A stretch of 64,000 nt of DNA, from contig NW_026262668.1 of the NCBI RefSeq assembly GCF_021869535.1, forward strand, positions 9,160,348 through 9,224,347, written 5' to 3'. Shown piece by piece: positions 11,601 through 24,524 of the stretch. Every line of letters begins with the position of its first letter. The stretch's first letter is position 1. The DNA comes from Mytilus californianus (taxonomy: Eukaryota; Mollusca; Bivalvia; Mytilida; Mytilidae). Under the pieces are notes generated by a model. It was not told the DNA's origin, ran no database searches, and was given only the letters and a program-made list of their open reading frames with translations. The translations under genes were made by a program, and so were the position numbers.

Positions 11601-14600
11601 TAAATTTAGATAGAATTTATACTCTCCTGTGTAAAGAATTGTTCACAATCTTGGCAATTCATGCAGCAAATATTTCAATAGTGCTTCATTTTGTAGTTTC
11701 TATCTTTTATTATATCAGGCATATATGATCTTTCATTTTCTACTGTTTGAAAGGACTTTTGTGGGAAATTAATACTCCCAAGGGACATAATTCAGCTTTT
11801 TCATAGATTAATACAGGCAACAAACGCAACTTCACAGCTGAGTATTTTGCATATTTAATGTTTTAAGTGTCTAATATCTTTGTTTTATCATCTCAAGACA
11901 GAATAATGGATTTTATAACAAGCTCTGAAATTTTGAACCACCATATGGCATATACTAAAGCATGGAATGGCGATTAGTATGAACAATCTTGAATTTGTGC
12001 TTATGTTGTAAATTTTGGATAAAATGAATACAAATTAAATGGAACCGTCATTTTTATCTGTTTAAATGGAACTGTTTATTATTCTTTTTAAATAAGATAA
12101 GATATGATTGGATACAGGTTGTTTATTAAGCCTTATCTGAAAGAAGCAGAGAAAGAGGTAAACCAGCATGTAGGGGTGGGGACATAAAATGATCCATGTT
12201 TCTTTAAGTAATGGGGACATACAAGTATTTATTATAGCCAAGGTTTTCACAATAACCCAGTATTGCATTAATGGTGTCATAAGAATTCTTTATATCTTTA
12301 TGTCACAGTATAGGGAAAACGGTACTATTACATTTTCCCAGCATTAGGTTGGCCTTTTGTGTACCCAAGGCAGGTGAAGGAAGTCAACTTGGGAGCGCTG
12401 TGATTGGATGTAAGGGTACAATATATTTTTTTATTTATCTATGAATAATTGCAGTATGTATATTTACAATATAAATTGTGAAACCTATTGAAATATTTTC
12501 TAGAGAATTATTCGAAAAGACTTCCAAAATTTCATAAATTTGGCGTAAAAGGACGGTGGGCATGGATAACATAAACAAGCTCCGTTGGAAGTTGGTCATG
12601 ATACTATTTGGCTTCAATTTTTAAAACAGAATAAAAAAGTACTAACACCACACATAACTGTTTTATCCAGGTTTTTATTATAAAAAGTGGTAAATTTTGA
12701 AAATGTTAGTATTGTCGGCTATGGCAGAATAAATAGTACCGTTTTCCCTATACTGAAGATAGCAAGGGAATTCAAAATCAATCAGATTTCAGTTATATTA
12801 TACTATTTTCAAGCTTTTGATTAGAACATTTGATTTTTATCACAAATAATAGAAATTTTTCCCTGAGAACAATACTGTGTTGAGAAAAGTGCTGAGTCAT
12901 CATAATAAGTCAAATTGATGGGTACTGATATAAAACTTTATTCTAGGATTTCAATATTAACTATATTGTATAAAATGCACCAAACTATAGTTCTTTTGTA
13001 TTTGTTTTCACCTTTCGCAATGATTAATTCAATTGGAAACACCAGAATTCAAGTCGCGACAAATATTTTTAACTGAAATTTTTGCCTTTTTTTGCTGTGT
13101 AATTCCCTAAATGTATCACTTGGGTATTTCTCTAGACATAATCTATTAAAATGGGAAATTGTCTGGTTAAGTTTGTACTGTTTATGGAGTAAGACAATAT
13201 TTGGTCATACTAGAAGCATTTTCAGTGTTATAATTGTCCATCTAAGAAAAAAAGAGGCCCACTTGAGGCTAAATTTAGATAGAATTTATACTCTCCTGTG
13301 TAAAGAATTGTTCACAATCTTGGCAATTCATGCAGCAAATATTTCAATAGTGCTTCATTTTGTAGTTTCTATCTTTTATTATATCAGGCATATATGATCT
13401 TTCATTTTCTACTGTTTGAAAGGACTTTTGTGGGAAATTAATACTCCCAAGGGACATAATTCAGCTTTTTCATAGATTAATACAGGCAACAAACGCAACT
13501 TCACAGCTGAGTATTTTGCATATTTAATGTTTTAAGTGTCTAATATCTTTGTTTTATCATCTCAAGACAGAATAATGGATTTTATAACAAGCTCTGAAAT
13601 TTTGAACCACCATATGGCATATACTAAAGCATGGAATGGCGATTAGTATGAACAATCTTGAATTTGTGCTTATGTTGTAAATTTTGGATAAAATGAATAC
13701 AAATTAAATGGAACCGTCATTTTTATCTGTTTAAATGGAACTGTTTATTATTCTTTTTAAATAAGATAAGATATGATTGGATACAGGTTGTTTATTAAGC
13801 CTTATCTGAAAGAAGCAGAGAAAGAGGTAAACCAGCATGTAGGGGTGGGGACATAAAATGATCCATGTTTCTTTAAGTAATGGGGACATACAAGTATTTA
13901 TTATAGCCAAGGTTTTCACAATAACCCAGTATTGCATTAATGGTGTCATAAGAATTCTTTATATCTTTATGTCACAGTATAGGGAAAACGGTACTATTAC
14001 ATTTTCCCAGCATTAGGTTGGCCTTTTGTGTACCCAAGGCAGGTGAAGGAAGTCAACTTGGGAGCGCTGTGATTGGATGTAAGGGTACAATATATTTTTT
14101 TATTTATCTATGAATAATTGCAGTATGTATATTTACAATATAAATTGTGAAACCTATTGAAATATTTTCTAGAGAATTATTCGAAAAGACTTCCAAAATT
14201 TCATAAATTTGGCGTAAAAGGACGGTGGGCATGGATAACATAAACAAGCTCCGTTGGAAGTTGGTCATGATACTATTTGGCTTCAATTTTTAAAACAGAA
14301 TAAAAAAGTACTAACACCACACATAACTGTTTTATCCAGGTTTTTATTATAAAAAGTGGTAAATTTTGAAAATGTTAGTATTGTCGGCTATGGCAGAATA
14401 AATAGTACCGTTTTCCCTATACTGAAGATAGCAAGGGAATTCAAAATCAATCAGATTTCAGTTATATTATACTATTTTCAAGCTTTTGATTAGAACATTT
14501 GATTTTTATCACAAATAATAGAAATTTTTCCCTGAGAACAATACTGTGTTGAGAAAAGTGCTGAGTCATCATAATAAGTCAAATTGATGGGTACTGATAT

Positions 14601-17600
14601 AAAACTTTATTCTAGGATTTCAATATTAACTATATTGTATAAAATGCACCAAACTATAGTTCTTTTGCATTTGTTTTCACCTTTCGCAATGATTAATTCA
14701 ATTGGAAACACCAGAATTCAAGTCGCGACAAATATTTTTAACTGAAATTTTTGCCTTTTTTTGCTGTGTAATTCCCTAAATGTATCACTTGGGTATTTCT
14801 CTAGACATAATCTATTAAAATGGGAAATTGTCTGGTTAAGTTTGTACTGTTTATGGAGTAAGACAATATTTGGTCATACTAGAAGCATTTTCAGTGTTAT
14901 AATTGTCCATCTAAGAAAAAAAGAGGCCCACTTGAGGCTAAATTTAGATAGAATTTATACTCTCCTGTGTAAAGAATTGTTCACAATCTTGGCAATTCAT
15001 GCAGCAAATATTTCAATAGTGCTTCATTTTGTAGTTTCTATCTTTTATTATATCAGGCATATATGATCTTTCATTTTCTACTGTTTGAAAGGACTTTTGT
15101 GGGAAATTAATACTCCCAAGGGACATAATTCAGCTTTTTCATAGATTAATACAGGCAACAAACGCAACTTCACAGCTGAGTATTTTGCATATTTAATGTT
15201 TTAAGTGTCTAATATCTTTGTTTTATCATCTCAAGACAGAATAATGGATTTTATAACAAGCTCTGAAATTTTGAACCACCATATGGCATATACTAAAGCA
15301 TGGAATGGCGATTAGTATGAACAATCTTGAATTTGTGCTTATGTTGTAAATTTTGGATAAAATGAATACAAATTAAATGGAACCGTCATTTTTATCTGTT
15401 TAAATGGAACTGTTTATTATTCTTTTTAAATAAGATAAGATATGATTGGATACAGGTTGTTTATTAAGCCTTATCTGAAAGAAGCAGAGAAAGAGGTAAA
15501 CCAGCATGTAGGGGTGGGGACATAAAATGATCCATGTTTCTTTAAGTAATGGGGACATACAAGTATTTATTATAGCCAAGGTTTTCACAATAACCCAGTA
15601 TTGCATTAATGGTGTCATAAGAATTCTTTATATCTTTATGTCACAGTATAGGGAAAACGGTACTATTACATTTTCCCAGCATTAGGTTGGCCTTTTGTGT
15701 ACCCAAGGCAGGTGAAGGAAGTCAACTTGGGAGCGCTGTGATTGGATGTAAGGGTACAATATATTTTTTTATTTATCTATGAATAATTGCAGTATGTATA
15801 TTTACAATATAAATTGTGAAACCTATTGAAATATTTTCTAGAGAATTATTCGAAAAGACTTCCAAAATTTCATAAATTTGGCGTAAAAGGACGGTGGGCA
15901 TGGATAACATAAACAAGCTCCGTTGGAAGTTGGTCATGATACTATTTGGCTTCAATTTTTAAAACAGAATAAAAAAGTACTAACACCACACATAACTGTT
16001 TTATCCAGGTTTTTATTATAAAAAGTGGTAAATTTTGAAAATGTTAGTATTGTCGGCTATGGCAGAATAAATAGTACCGTTTTCCCTATACTGAAGATAG
16101 CAAGGGAATTCAAAATCAATCAGATTTCAGTTATATTATACTATTTTCAAGCTTTTGATTAGAACATTTGATTTTTATCACAAATAATAGAAATTTTTCC
16201 CTGAGAACAATACTGTGTTGAGAAAAGTGCTGAGTCATCATAATAAGTCAAATTGATGGGTACTGATATAAAACTTTATTCTAGGATTTCAATATTAACT
16301 ATATTGTATAAAATGCACCAAACTATAGTTCTTTTGTATTTGTTTTCACCTTTCGCAATGATTAATTCAATTGGAAACACCAGAATTCAAGTCGCGACAA
16401 ATATTTTTAACTGAAATTTTTGCCTTTTTTTGCTGTGTAATTCCCTAAATGTATCACTTGGGTATTTCTCTAGACATAATCTATTAAAATGGGAAATTGT
16501 CTGGTTAAGTTTGTACTGTTTATGGAGTAAGACAATATTTGGTCATACTAGAAGCATTTTCAGTGTTATAATTGTCCATCTAAGAAAAAAAGAGGCCCAC
16601 TTGAGGCTAAATTTAGATAGAATTTATACTCTCCTGTGTAAAGAATTGTTCACAATCTTGGCAATTCATGCAGCAAATATTTCAATAGTGCTTCATTTTG
16701 TAGTTTCTATCTTTTATTATATCAGGCATATATGATCTTTCATTTTCTACTGTTTGAAAGGACTTTTGTGGGAAATTAATACTCCCAAGGGACATAATTC
16801 AGCTTTTTCATAGATTAATACAGGCAACAAACGCAACTTCACAGCTGAGTATTTTGCATATTTAATGTTTTAAGTGTCTAATATCTTTGTTTTATCATCT
16901 CAAGACAGAATAATGGATTTTATAACAAGCTCTGAAATTTTGAACCACCATATGGCATATACTAAAGCATGGAATGGCGATTAGTATGAACAATCTTGAA
17001 TTTGTGCTTATGTTGTAAATTTTGGATAAAATGAATACAAATTAAATGGAACCGTCATTTTTATCTGTTTAAATGGAACTGTTTATTATTCTTTTTAAAT
17101 AAGATAAGATATGATTGGATACAGGTTGTTTATTAAGCCTTATCTGAAAGAAGCAGAGAAAGAGGTAAACCAGCATGTAGGGGTGGGGACATAAAATGAT
17201 CCATGTTTCTTTAAGTAATGGGGACATACAAGTATTTATTATAGCCAAGGTTTTCACAATAACCCAGTATTGCATTAATGGTGTCATAAGAATTCTTTAT
17301 ATCTTTATGTCACAGTATAGGGAAAACGGTACTATTACATTTTCCCAGCATTAGGTTGGCCTTTTGTGTACCCAAGGCAGGTGAAGGAAGTCAACTTGGG
17401 AGCGCTGTGATTGGATGTAAGGGTACAATATATTTTTTTATTTATCTATGAATAATTGCAGTATGTATATTTACAATATAAATTGTGAAACCTATTGAAA
17501 TATTTTCTAGAGAATTATTCGAAAAGACTTCCAAAATTTCATAAATTTGGCGTAAAAGGACGGTGGGCATGGATAACATAAACAAGCTCCGTTGGAAGTT

Positions 17601-18988
17601 GGTCATGATACTATTTGGCTTCAATTTTTAAAACAGAATAAAAAAGTACTAACACCACACATAACTGTTTTATCCAGGTTTTTATTATAAAAAGTGGTAA
17701 ATTTTGAAAATGTTAGTATTGTCGGCTATGGCAGAATAAATAGTACCGTTTTCCCTATACTGAAGATAGCAAGGGAATTCAAAATCAATCAGATTTCAGT
17801 TATATTATACTATTTTCAAGCTTTTGATTAGAACATTTGATTTTTATCACAAATAATAGAAATTTTTCCCTGAGAACAATACTGTGTTGAGAAAAGTGCT
17901 GAGTCATCATAATAAGTCAAATTGATGGGTACTGATATAAAACTTTATTCTAGGATTTCAATATTAACTATATTGTATAAAATGCACCAAACTATAGTTC
18001 TTTTGTATTTGTTTTCACCTTTCGCAATGATTAATTCAATTGGAAACACCAGAATTCAAGTCGCGACAAATATTTTTAACTGAAATTTTTGCCTTTTTTT
18101 GCTGTGTAATTCCCTAAATGTATCACTTGGGTATTTCTCTAGACATAATCTATTAAAATGGGAAATTGTCTGGTTAAGTTTGTACTGTTTATGGAGTAAG
18201 ACAATATTTGGTCATACTAGAAGCATTTTCAGTGTTATAATTGTCCATCTAAGAAAAAAAGAGGCCCACTTGAGGCTAAATTTAGATAGAATTTATACTC
18301 TCCTGTGTAAAGAATTGTTCACAATCTTGGCAATTCATGCAGCAAATATTTCAATAGTGCTTCATTTTGTAGTTTCTATCTTTTATTATATCAGGCATAT
18401 ATGATCTTTCATTTTCTACTGTTTGAAAGGACTTTTGTGGGAAATTAATACTCCCAAGGGACATAATTCAGCTTTTTCATAGATTAATACAGGCAACAAA
18501 CGCAACTTCACAGCTGAGTATTTTGCATATTTAATGTTTTAAGTGTCTAATATCTTTGTTTTATCATCTCAAGACAGAATAATGGATTTTATAACAAGCT
18601 CTGAAATTTTGAACCACCATATGGCATATACTAAAGCATGGAATGGCGATTAGTATGAACAATCTTGAATTTGTGCTTATGTTGTAAATTTTGGATAAAA
18701 TGAATACAAATTAAATGGAACCGTCATTTTTATCTGTTTAAATGGAACTGTTTATTATTCTTTTTAAATAAGATAAGATATGATTGGATACAGGTTGTTT
18801 ATTAAGCCTTATCTGAAAGAAGCAGAGAAAGAGGTAAACCAGCATGTAGGGGTGGGGACATAAAATGATCCATGTTTCTTTAAGTAATGGGGACATACAA
18901 GTATTTATTATAGCCAAGGTTTTCACAATAACCCAGTATTGCATTAATGGTGTCATAAGAATTCTTTATATCTTTATGTCACAGTATA

Positions 18989-19975
18989 GGGAAAACGGTA
19001 CTATTACATTTTCCCAGCATTAGGTTGGCCTTTTGTGTACCCAAGGCAGGTGAAGGAAGTCAACTTGGGAGCGCTGTGATTGGATGTAAGGGTACAATAT
19101 ATTTTTTTATTTATCTATGAATAATTGCAGTATGTATATTTACAATATAAATTGTGAAACCTATTGAAATATTTTCTAGAGAATTATTCGAAAAGACTTC
19201 CAAAATTTCATAAATTTGGCGTAAAAGGACGGTGGGCATGGATAACATAAACAAGCTCCGTTGGAAGTTGGTCATGATACTATTTGGCTTCAATTTTTAA
19301 AACAGAATAAAAAAGTACTAACACCACACATAACTGTTTTATCCAGGTTTTTATTATAAAAAGTGGTAAATTTTGAAAATGTTAGTATTGTCGGCTATGG
19401 CAGAATAAATAGTACCGTTTTCCCTATACTGAAGATAGCAAGGGAATTCAAAATCAATCAGATTTCAGTTATATTATACTATTTTCAAGCTTTTGATTAG
19501 AACATTTGATTTTTATCACAAATAATAGAAATTTTTCCCTGAGAACAATACTGTGTTGAGAAAAGTGCTGAGTCATCATAATAAGTCAAATTGATGGGTA
19601 CTGATATAAAACTTTATTCTAGGATTTCAATATTAACTATATTGTATAAAATGCACCAAACTATAGTTCTTTTGTATTTGTTTTCACCTTTCGCAATGAT
19701 TAATTCAATTGGAAACACCAGAATTCAAGTCGCGACAAATATTTTTAACTGAAATTTTTGCCTTTTTTTGCTGTGTAATTCCCTAAATGTATCACTTGGG
19801 TATTTCTCTAGACATAATCTATTAAAATGGGAAATTGTCTGGTTAAGTTTGTACTGTTTATGGAGTAAGACAATATTTGGTCATACTAGAAGCATTTTCA
19901 GTGTTATAATTGTCCATCTAAGAAAAAAAGAGGCCCACTTGAGGCTAAATTTAGATAGAATTTATACTCTCCTGT
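18989..19975. repeat. Truncated tenth macrosatellite unit
   Basis: This unit matches the others for 987 bases (full MITE and 551 bases of spacer) and stops at CTCCTGT. The remainder of the spacer and the first part of the next MITE, about 867 bases, are missing. The junction at 19976 carries a few ambiguous bases (AA or AATT), as in end joining. Confidence 0.9.
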
Positions 19976-20228
19976 AATTCTAGAGAATTATTCGAAAAGA
20001 CTTCCAAAATTTCATAAATTTGGCGTAAAAGGACGGTGGGCATGGATAACATAAACAAGCTCCGTTGGAAGTTGGTCATGATACTATTTGGCTTCAATTT
20101 TTAAAACAGAATAAAAAAGTACTAACACCACACATAACTGTTTTATCCAGGTTTTTATTATAAAAAGTGGTAAATTTTGAAAATGTTAGTATTGTCGGCT
20201 ATGGCAGAATAAATAGTACCGTTTTCCC
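19976..20228. mobile_element. Right terminal MITE copy, 5'-deleted
   Basis: From 19978 this matches the last 251 bases of the MITE, ending GTACCGTTTTCCC. Its left part is lost in the deletion that also shortened unit ten. It is the array's right border and is followed by TTAAA rather than by spacer. Confidence 0.9.
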
Positions 20229-20233
20229 TTAAA
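20229..20233. repeat. TTAAA direct repeat, right flank of the array
   Basis: This is a perfect match to the left flank at 3963-3967, directly abutting the terminal CCC. Confidence 0.75.
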
Positions 20234-20287
20234 TAGCCTTTTCTAACTAAAAATCAAATTTGCGCGGATAGGGTTTATTCCGGGAAT

Positions 20288-21501
20288 ATGTCTACTTTTA
20301 GTAGTCCACTGAAGCTTAATTCTTCGCGAGCAAAGACAAGCCGTGCTTCAAACAACTGGAATCTTTGCATTATATGTCAGATTTCAACAAGTGAAAAACT
20401 GTCCTCTCTAACTGCAAAAGGAAAGCAAACCCTTACTTATGCTGTAAATACAAGAAAAATTCTGTTTCCTTCTACCTCATAAATTGAAAACTAAGTACAC
20501 TTCTGCTAAACTATAGCGTAGCTTAGAAAAATATTATGGGAAATCAATTGTAATTAAGGCACAGAAGGGTCAAGGCAGGTCTAATATATAGTATTCAGTA
20601 GTTCAATCACAATTTCTGAAGCCATCCAATCAGCTAGCAATTTAAAATCTGAATTGAATCTGTCAGAAATTGAAACAGAAGTTGAGACAGCAACTTTAAA
20701 GTAAGACCAGACATTGCACGCAGCTGCACCAATACTTCGTAGTCAAATGCAGTCCTTAAAAATATCAAATGAAACTTACCCAACACCATCTGAAATATCT
20801 TTGGCATATTCAACACAACACACTCCTTGCTTTGACAGGCTTTTACAAAATGGTATCAGAGATTAAAGCTGAATTTTCGTTTGTAGCCTATGCTCCGGTC
20901 ATAGATGCCAAGCCTAGCGACATGGCAACAGTATTTACAACCAGACGTTTTTCAATCACACATTATAAGACTCGTAAGATTTCATGGGCTTTCCTATTTA
21001 ATAGCAACATTTGGTAAGTTATGGGCATCAGCTGGGCTTTATGACTTACTTGTTGACTCTGGAATGTACGCTTCTTATACAATAGGTAAGATGCTTGTTG
21101 GCAACCAGTTTAGTCGTGGTGTTCGAGGATTAACCCTAACCCTAGCCACCACAAAGGATGCGAATCTTGTGAGAATTCCACCATGTGAAAACTCGATTTG
21201 ACAGCACATTGTACGTGCAATGCTTCAAACGCAAGTTTGGATGAATTCTCATATTGCTAAATCAGCGGTCAGACTTCCCAAATACTCCGGTTGACAAGAG
21301 TGTTAAACGGGTTGAGGGACCTATGTCAACAGATTTCTTCAAGACCTTGTTTGTACGTGCAAGGGTAAAACAGCTTGCAATTTAAACTGTGTATGCAACC
21401 AACAGAATTTGGCGTGTACCAGCATTTGTTTGTGTGAAGGGTCTGATGGGTGTAAACATTATCTATCTCACCGAGCAATATATGAAGAAAACGATGACTG
21501 A
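20288..21501 (+). pseudogene. Decayed copy of a multi-copy invertebrate protein family with Cys-rich C-terminus
   Basis: The plus strand contains, in order, pieces of a protein family that I recognise as widely multiplied in bivalves and cnidarians, apparently linked to mobile DNA; its function is unknown to me. 20288-20482 encodes an N-terminal part with the NWNLCIICQ motif. About 20600-20830 holds broken frames. 20905-21150 encodes a well preserved core (IIRLVRFHGLSYLIATFGKL, then GLYDLLVDSGMYAS). 21202-21240 encodes HIVRAMLQTQVW. 21346-21453 encodes a segment with nine cysteines in 36 codons, recalling a CXC-type zinc-binding tail. The first part is in a different frame from the rest, and the later part is interrupted by in-frame stops at about 21199, 21289 and beyond. 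It starts only 60 bases beyond the macrosatellite border. The family recognition is from memory and needs a search. Confidence 0.6.
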
Positions 21502-23089
21502 TGTTAGGTATTAGAAAAATGCCATGCATGCACTTTGCTTGTACAAGTACCCTTATAGCCACTCTTTCTGAGGTGTCCATATGTGCTTCTGTAAGGCACA
21601 ATTCCATAAAACTTCTAAGTTCATATGGCTAGAATATACGCTCACCCTTCAGTCCTTCATTTAACTCATTTATTTCAATTGCCTAGTGAAATATTTGTCA
21701 CTGGCAACCGATATATATCAAAGCCAAAACCAAATTGAATTTGATTCTTTTTTATGAAACCGTAAAATTTAGAAATATATCTTTAGATGTACATGCGTTG
21801 TTAAAACATTTAATTGAGAGTCGGTTGTTTTTCCGTCTTGTATTTTCTTATTGTTGCTAGTCTGAATTCTCTTAAAATGGGCATTTGGTGCTTTTATTAT
21901 TTTCAAATTTAGTTTAAAATGAACTGTTACAGTTTATTCCATCATTAATTTCTTGTCAAGTAAACAATTCAGCTAATATTTGCTGACTTTTTATAACCTC
22001 TTGTGAAATAAATGAACACTAGTGAAATACTCAACCACTAACCTTTGACCTTATTTTTTTAAATTGCACCATATTTCGATTCTACGACCAGGCAAAAATA
22101 AAGTATAAAGATTTCTCTACACGAAAAGTCATGATTTAGCCTGCAGGTAGGGTGGTCCATTAAAGTTTAAAATTTTGTTGGCTTGGTCACTCCACTAAAA
22201 AGTTAACATACAGTCTTCAAAAATAGACAGATCACGGCCAATCGTACCCAACACGGACCTCCTTATCTGATAAAACATAGGGAATAATGAAAACGCATTC
22301 ATAATTCAACAACATTCGTTATAAATATAAAAAAGAAGTAGACGCTATCAGATCAATGTACTAATTGTAGTGAACATGTTTGGACTATAAGATTAGCTAA
22401 AACTTACGTCATTTATTAGTGTATCTGTTCATTCTGTTATTGCCATGTTTATAGCACACTACATTAACTGTGTAAGAGATAATGTCGATATTTTATGCTT
22501 ATGTTGTATGAAAATCAATAATGGTCAAGGAAATTCTGGTTATTCGAATACCATTGTAGGAAATGATATAGATATGTCGTCATAGAAACAAGTTTAAATA
22601 ATTACTTCCCTAAAACTGCATTTTGATACTTTTTTTTGCTGTTCTATTTTTGATCGGGGCTGTCTGAATTGGGGAAATATAGAAATGAGGATAGTGTAAC
22701 CAAATTAAATTCAGTATTGACACCTCAAAAAATCAATGAAGCCGTGATGAAGGCTAAATATAGAAGTATAAATAGAGATTCTAAACATAGAACTAGGAAC
22801 AGAAAGATTCTTAACTTATTAATTAGGTATTTTTAAGGTTAAGTGCGGTAGATGGTAGATTTTCGAACTCGTCGCTCTTTTTATCGTTTATATATATGTA
22901 TAAATGGACGCCCTCACGTTGTACTTTATTTCTATATACTGCTCCCTAAGTGCTGTTAATACTTTTTGTGTTATATTTTGTCTTCACGTGCAGCAGGCCT
23001 ACATGTGTTTTTGTTTGTGTGTGAATGTTTTACAGTTCTTTAGCCTCAATCTTGTTTAATTTACCGGTAATGGTGTTAACACGCACAAC
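21502..23089. other. AT-rich noncoding stretch
   Basis: No gene, RNA or defined repeat recognised. The 93-codon minus frame at 21326-21607 overlaps the Cys-rich pseudogene segment antisense and is a shadow. Confidence 0.4.
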
Positions 23090-23771
23090 TACTTGTAGTA
23101 AGTATGTTACGAATTACAACATATAATATAACGGGGCGTTTTTAATTATATTTTATTTATTACAAATAAAGGTGTGTGTTGTAAGTATAAATTAGAAGCA
23201 TTAAAACATGTAATGGTGTGTGTTTTAATTATGTAAATACATGTAATAATTGGTGTTGTAAGTATATGTTACGAATTTTAACATGTAATGGGGTGTGTTT
23301 AATGTATTCTTCTACATTAAAAGGTGTGTGTTTCAAATATGTTACTACATGTAATGATGGGTGTTATAAGTATATGTTACGAATTTTAACATGGAATTTG
23401 GCGTGTTTAATGTATACTTCTACATTAAAAGGTGGGTGTTTCAAATATGTAACTATACATGTAATGATGGATGTTATAAGTATATGTTACGAATTTTAAC
23501 ATGTAATAGGGCGTGTTTAATGTATATTTTTACATTAAAAGGTGTGTGTTTCAAATATGTCACTACATGTCATGATGGATGTTGTAAACATATATTACGA
23601 ATTATAACATGTAATGGGGCGTGTTTAAAGTATAATATTTCTACATGTAAAGATGTGTGTTTTAAACATGTTACTACATGTACATGTAGTGGTGCGTGTT
23701 GTTAGTATGTTACGATTTTTAATGATGTGCTGTATGTATGTTACTACATGTAATGATGCATGTTATGTTTA
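23090..23771. repeat. Degenerate minisatellite, first module, left part
   Basis: This stretch is built from imperfect repeats of TGTTACGAATTxxAACATGTAATGG and GTGTGTTTxAAATATGTTACTACATG blocks. There are higher-order units of about 120 bp around 23250-23640. The core (GTTACTACATGTAATGATG) is the same as in the regular 31-bp array at 27120-30895. Overlapping frames of about 93 and 104 codons here are by-products of the repeat. Confidence 0.8.
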
Positions 23772-24332
23772 GTTATACTCCACGCAACAAAGTTGCGTAC
23801 TGTATAGTCATAAATGTTTTGACCCGTCCGTCCGTCAGTTTGTCAGTTCTGTTCTTGTCATCCCAACTCCTCTGAAACAATGTAGATAATAAGGACATGC
23901 TATGTAGATGTGCATATTGACAGGAAATTATGATTCAATGTTTTTTCTAGGAGTTATGCCCCTTAAAACTTAGAATTTTGGCCTACATATATATACTACT
24001 GCAACAAATTGTCATCACAACTCCGACAACTCCTCTGAAACCACACCACATAATTTCATGAAACTTTGTAGATAATAAGGACATATTATGTAGATGTGCC
24101 TTTCGACAGACAATTATGATTCAAAGTTTTTTCATTAGTTGTGCCCTTTTAAACTTAGATTTTCTAAATATACTACTGTGCACCACAGTTTGTCAGCGCA
24201 ACTCCTCTGAAACCAAACAACAGAATTTCATGATTTTTAGTAGTTTATGAGGACATACTATGTAGATGTGCATATCTACAAGTAATTTTTATCGGTTGAC
24301 TTTTGTAGAAGTTATGAGTCTTAAATATGATA
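23772..24332. mobile_element. Pearl/Helentron-like non-autonomous element inserted in the minisatellite
   Basis: The element interrupts minisatellite sequence on both sides. It starts TTATACTCCA followed by the perfect palindrome CGCAACAAAGTTGCG (23783-23797) and then a CCGTCCGTC run. It contains three tandem copies of a 163-172 bp unit, each starting CAACTCCTCTGAAAC (23864, 24027, 24199). A palindrome cap, a short microsatellite and a tandem core match what is described for pearl/HINE elements of bivalves (non-autonomous Helentrons). The assignment is by architecture only. Confidence 0.6.
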
Positions 24333-24524
24333 CAACATGAAGTGGTGCATGGTATGTATGTTACTACATGTAATGGTTCGGTTGTGTATGATACTACGTG
24401 CAATGGTGCGTGTTGTATGTATGTTATTACATGAAATGATGTATGTGGTAACTATGTTACTGTTTCTGTTGCCTTGTATATTTACCTCTAGATAATATAA
24501 ATGTGTGGTATGTATGTTGCTTTC
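24333..24524. repeat. Degenerate minisatellite, first module, right part
   Basis: Several imperfect copies of GGTATGTATGTTACTACATGTAATGGTGC resume after the inserted element and fade out by about 24480. Confidence 0.7.

Larger units (their letters stand above)
3968..20228. repeat. 16.3 kb macrosatellite of 1,669-bp units, bounded by MITE termini
   Basis: Units begin at 3968, 5637, 7306, 8975, 10644, 12313, 13982, 15651, 17320 and 18989: nine full units of exactly 1,669 bp, then a truncated tenth. Each unit is a 436-bp MITE-like element (GGGAAAACGG...CCGTTTTCCC) plus a 1,233-bp spacer. Spacing is invariant and unit-to-unit identity is near total in what I compared; one substitution was noticed (C at 14668 where other units have T). 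In each unit small frames of 101 codons (plus) and 72 and 60 codons (minus) recur, but the 101-codon frame has no ATG start and none resembles a known protein, so I treat the spacer as noncoding. Such homogeneity fits recent amplification or gene conversion; an assembly or polishing effect cannot be excluded from the sequence alone. Confidence 0.95.

Noticed and set aside
3963..20233. piggyBac identity for the MITE because of the TTAA-like target
   Set aside because: piggyBac ends begin CCC/CCT and close with GGG; here the order is GGG...CCC and internal copies sit in TATA.
21128..21146. Telomere-like CCCTAA motif
   Set aside because: Only two imperfect copies inside the pseudogene, not a telomeric array.
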